The notes under the pieces are model-generated. The model saw only the letters and a program-made list of their open reading frames with translations. It made no database searches and had not been told where the DNA came from. From contig NZ_SCTC01000012.1 of the NCBI RefSeq assembly GCF_004299445.1, forward strand, positions 1 to 63,314: 63,314 nucleotides of DNA. Direction: 5' to 3'. A program made the position numbers and the translations under genes. The stretch is from Phenylobacterium sp. (GTDB lineage: Bacteria; Pseudomonadota; Alphaproteobacteria; Caulobacterales; Caulobacteraceae). The first letter of the stretch is position 1; every line of letters begins with the position of its first letter. Positions 63,288-63,314 of this stretch are shown one piece after another.

Positions 63288-63314
63288 ACGATCAGGCCGG
63301 CCAGGGCCGAGACC
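63119..63314. repeat. 61-bp perfect inverted repeat reaching the last base
   Basis: Bases 63254-63314 are the exact reverse complement of 63119-63179. The repeat lies inside a coding region, destroys the frame and stops at the very end of the window. This is the pattern of a fold-back chimera at a contig end rather than a biological palindrome. Confidence 0.93.

Overview
The window is about 63 kb of very GC-rich, densely packed chromosome. Gene content and protein sequence style point to an alphaproteobacterium of the order Caulobacterales, close to Phenylobacterium or Caulobacter. Pointers are an HWE-family histidine kinase, an alphaproteobacterial RpoH, PhaR with phaA-phaB, the metX-metW pair, a DUF4908-like protein and GTG/ATG starts overlapping the preceding stop. 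I see no rRNA, tRNA, transposase, prophage or CRISPR array. It reads as ordinary chromosome with a few accessory blocks. The last 61 bases are an exact reverse complement of sequence 75 bases upstream, which suggests a contig-end artefact.

Layout, left to right. 1-4229 (+): end of radA, cvpA, purF, an SBF-like transporter and an SDR, in a tightly overlapping series. 4177-7940 (-): a YfgM-like protein, bamB and der, an outer-membrane/ribosome assembly operon. 8151-9134: a repeat hairpin, a hypothetical gene and REP-like palindromes. 9164-12511 (-): sulfatase, truncated aminotransferase, NifU-like scaffold and YCII protein. 12652-13722 (+): a histidine kinase whose membrane domain matches the plant ethylene receptor. 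13792-18838: SRPBCC protein, cysS, folE, serine hydrolase, hisI and a LysE exporter. 18853-22951: an HTTM-type membrane protein and partner, phoD, an encapsulated-ferritin-like protein and an RluA-type pseudouridine synthase. 22948-26395: VOC protein, rpoH with terminator, and an ABC-F ATPase.

26611-31684: a two-component system followed by an opposing set of envelope proteins (DUF2490, OmpW and two exported unknowns). 31828-33093 (-): a DmpA-like peptidase. 33390-39374 (+): a four-gene operon of giant hybrid kinase, CheR, CheB and a REC-kinase, without receptors, CheA or CheW. 39397-43329: fasciclin protein behind a 16-bp inverted repeat, TetR, DUF6880, VOC protein and an ArsR-ArsC fusion with two operator dyads. 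43440-47884 (-): ligD, ku and a BRCT-HTH-TPR protein in one operon, a possible NHEJ accessory factor and the most interesting lead in the window.

47934-52677: hydrolase, a small RTX protein, SDR, response regulator, small ORFs, an XRE-like protein and phaR. 52853-54801 (+): phaA-phaB, which make 3-hydroxybutyryl-CoA for polyhydroxybutyrate. 54922-62510: DUF4908 protein, gloB with a divergent methyltransferase, a PII protein, an exported protein with a probable ATT start, metX-metW, sixA, DUF952 and pyrD. 62571-63314: the start of a sensor kinase, corrupted by the terminal inverted repeat.
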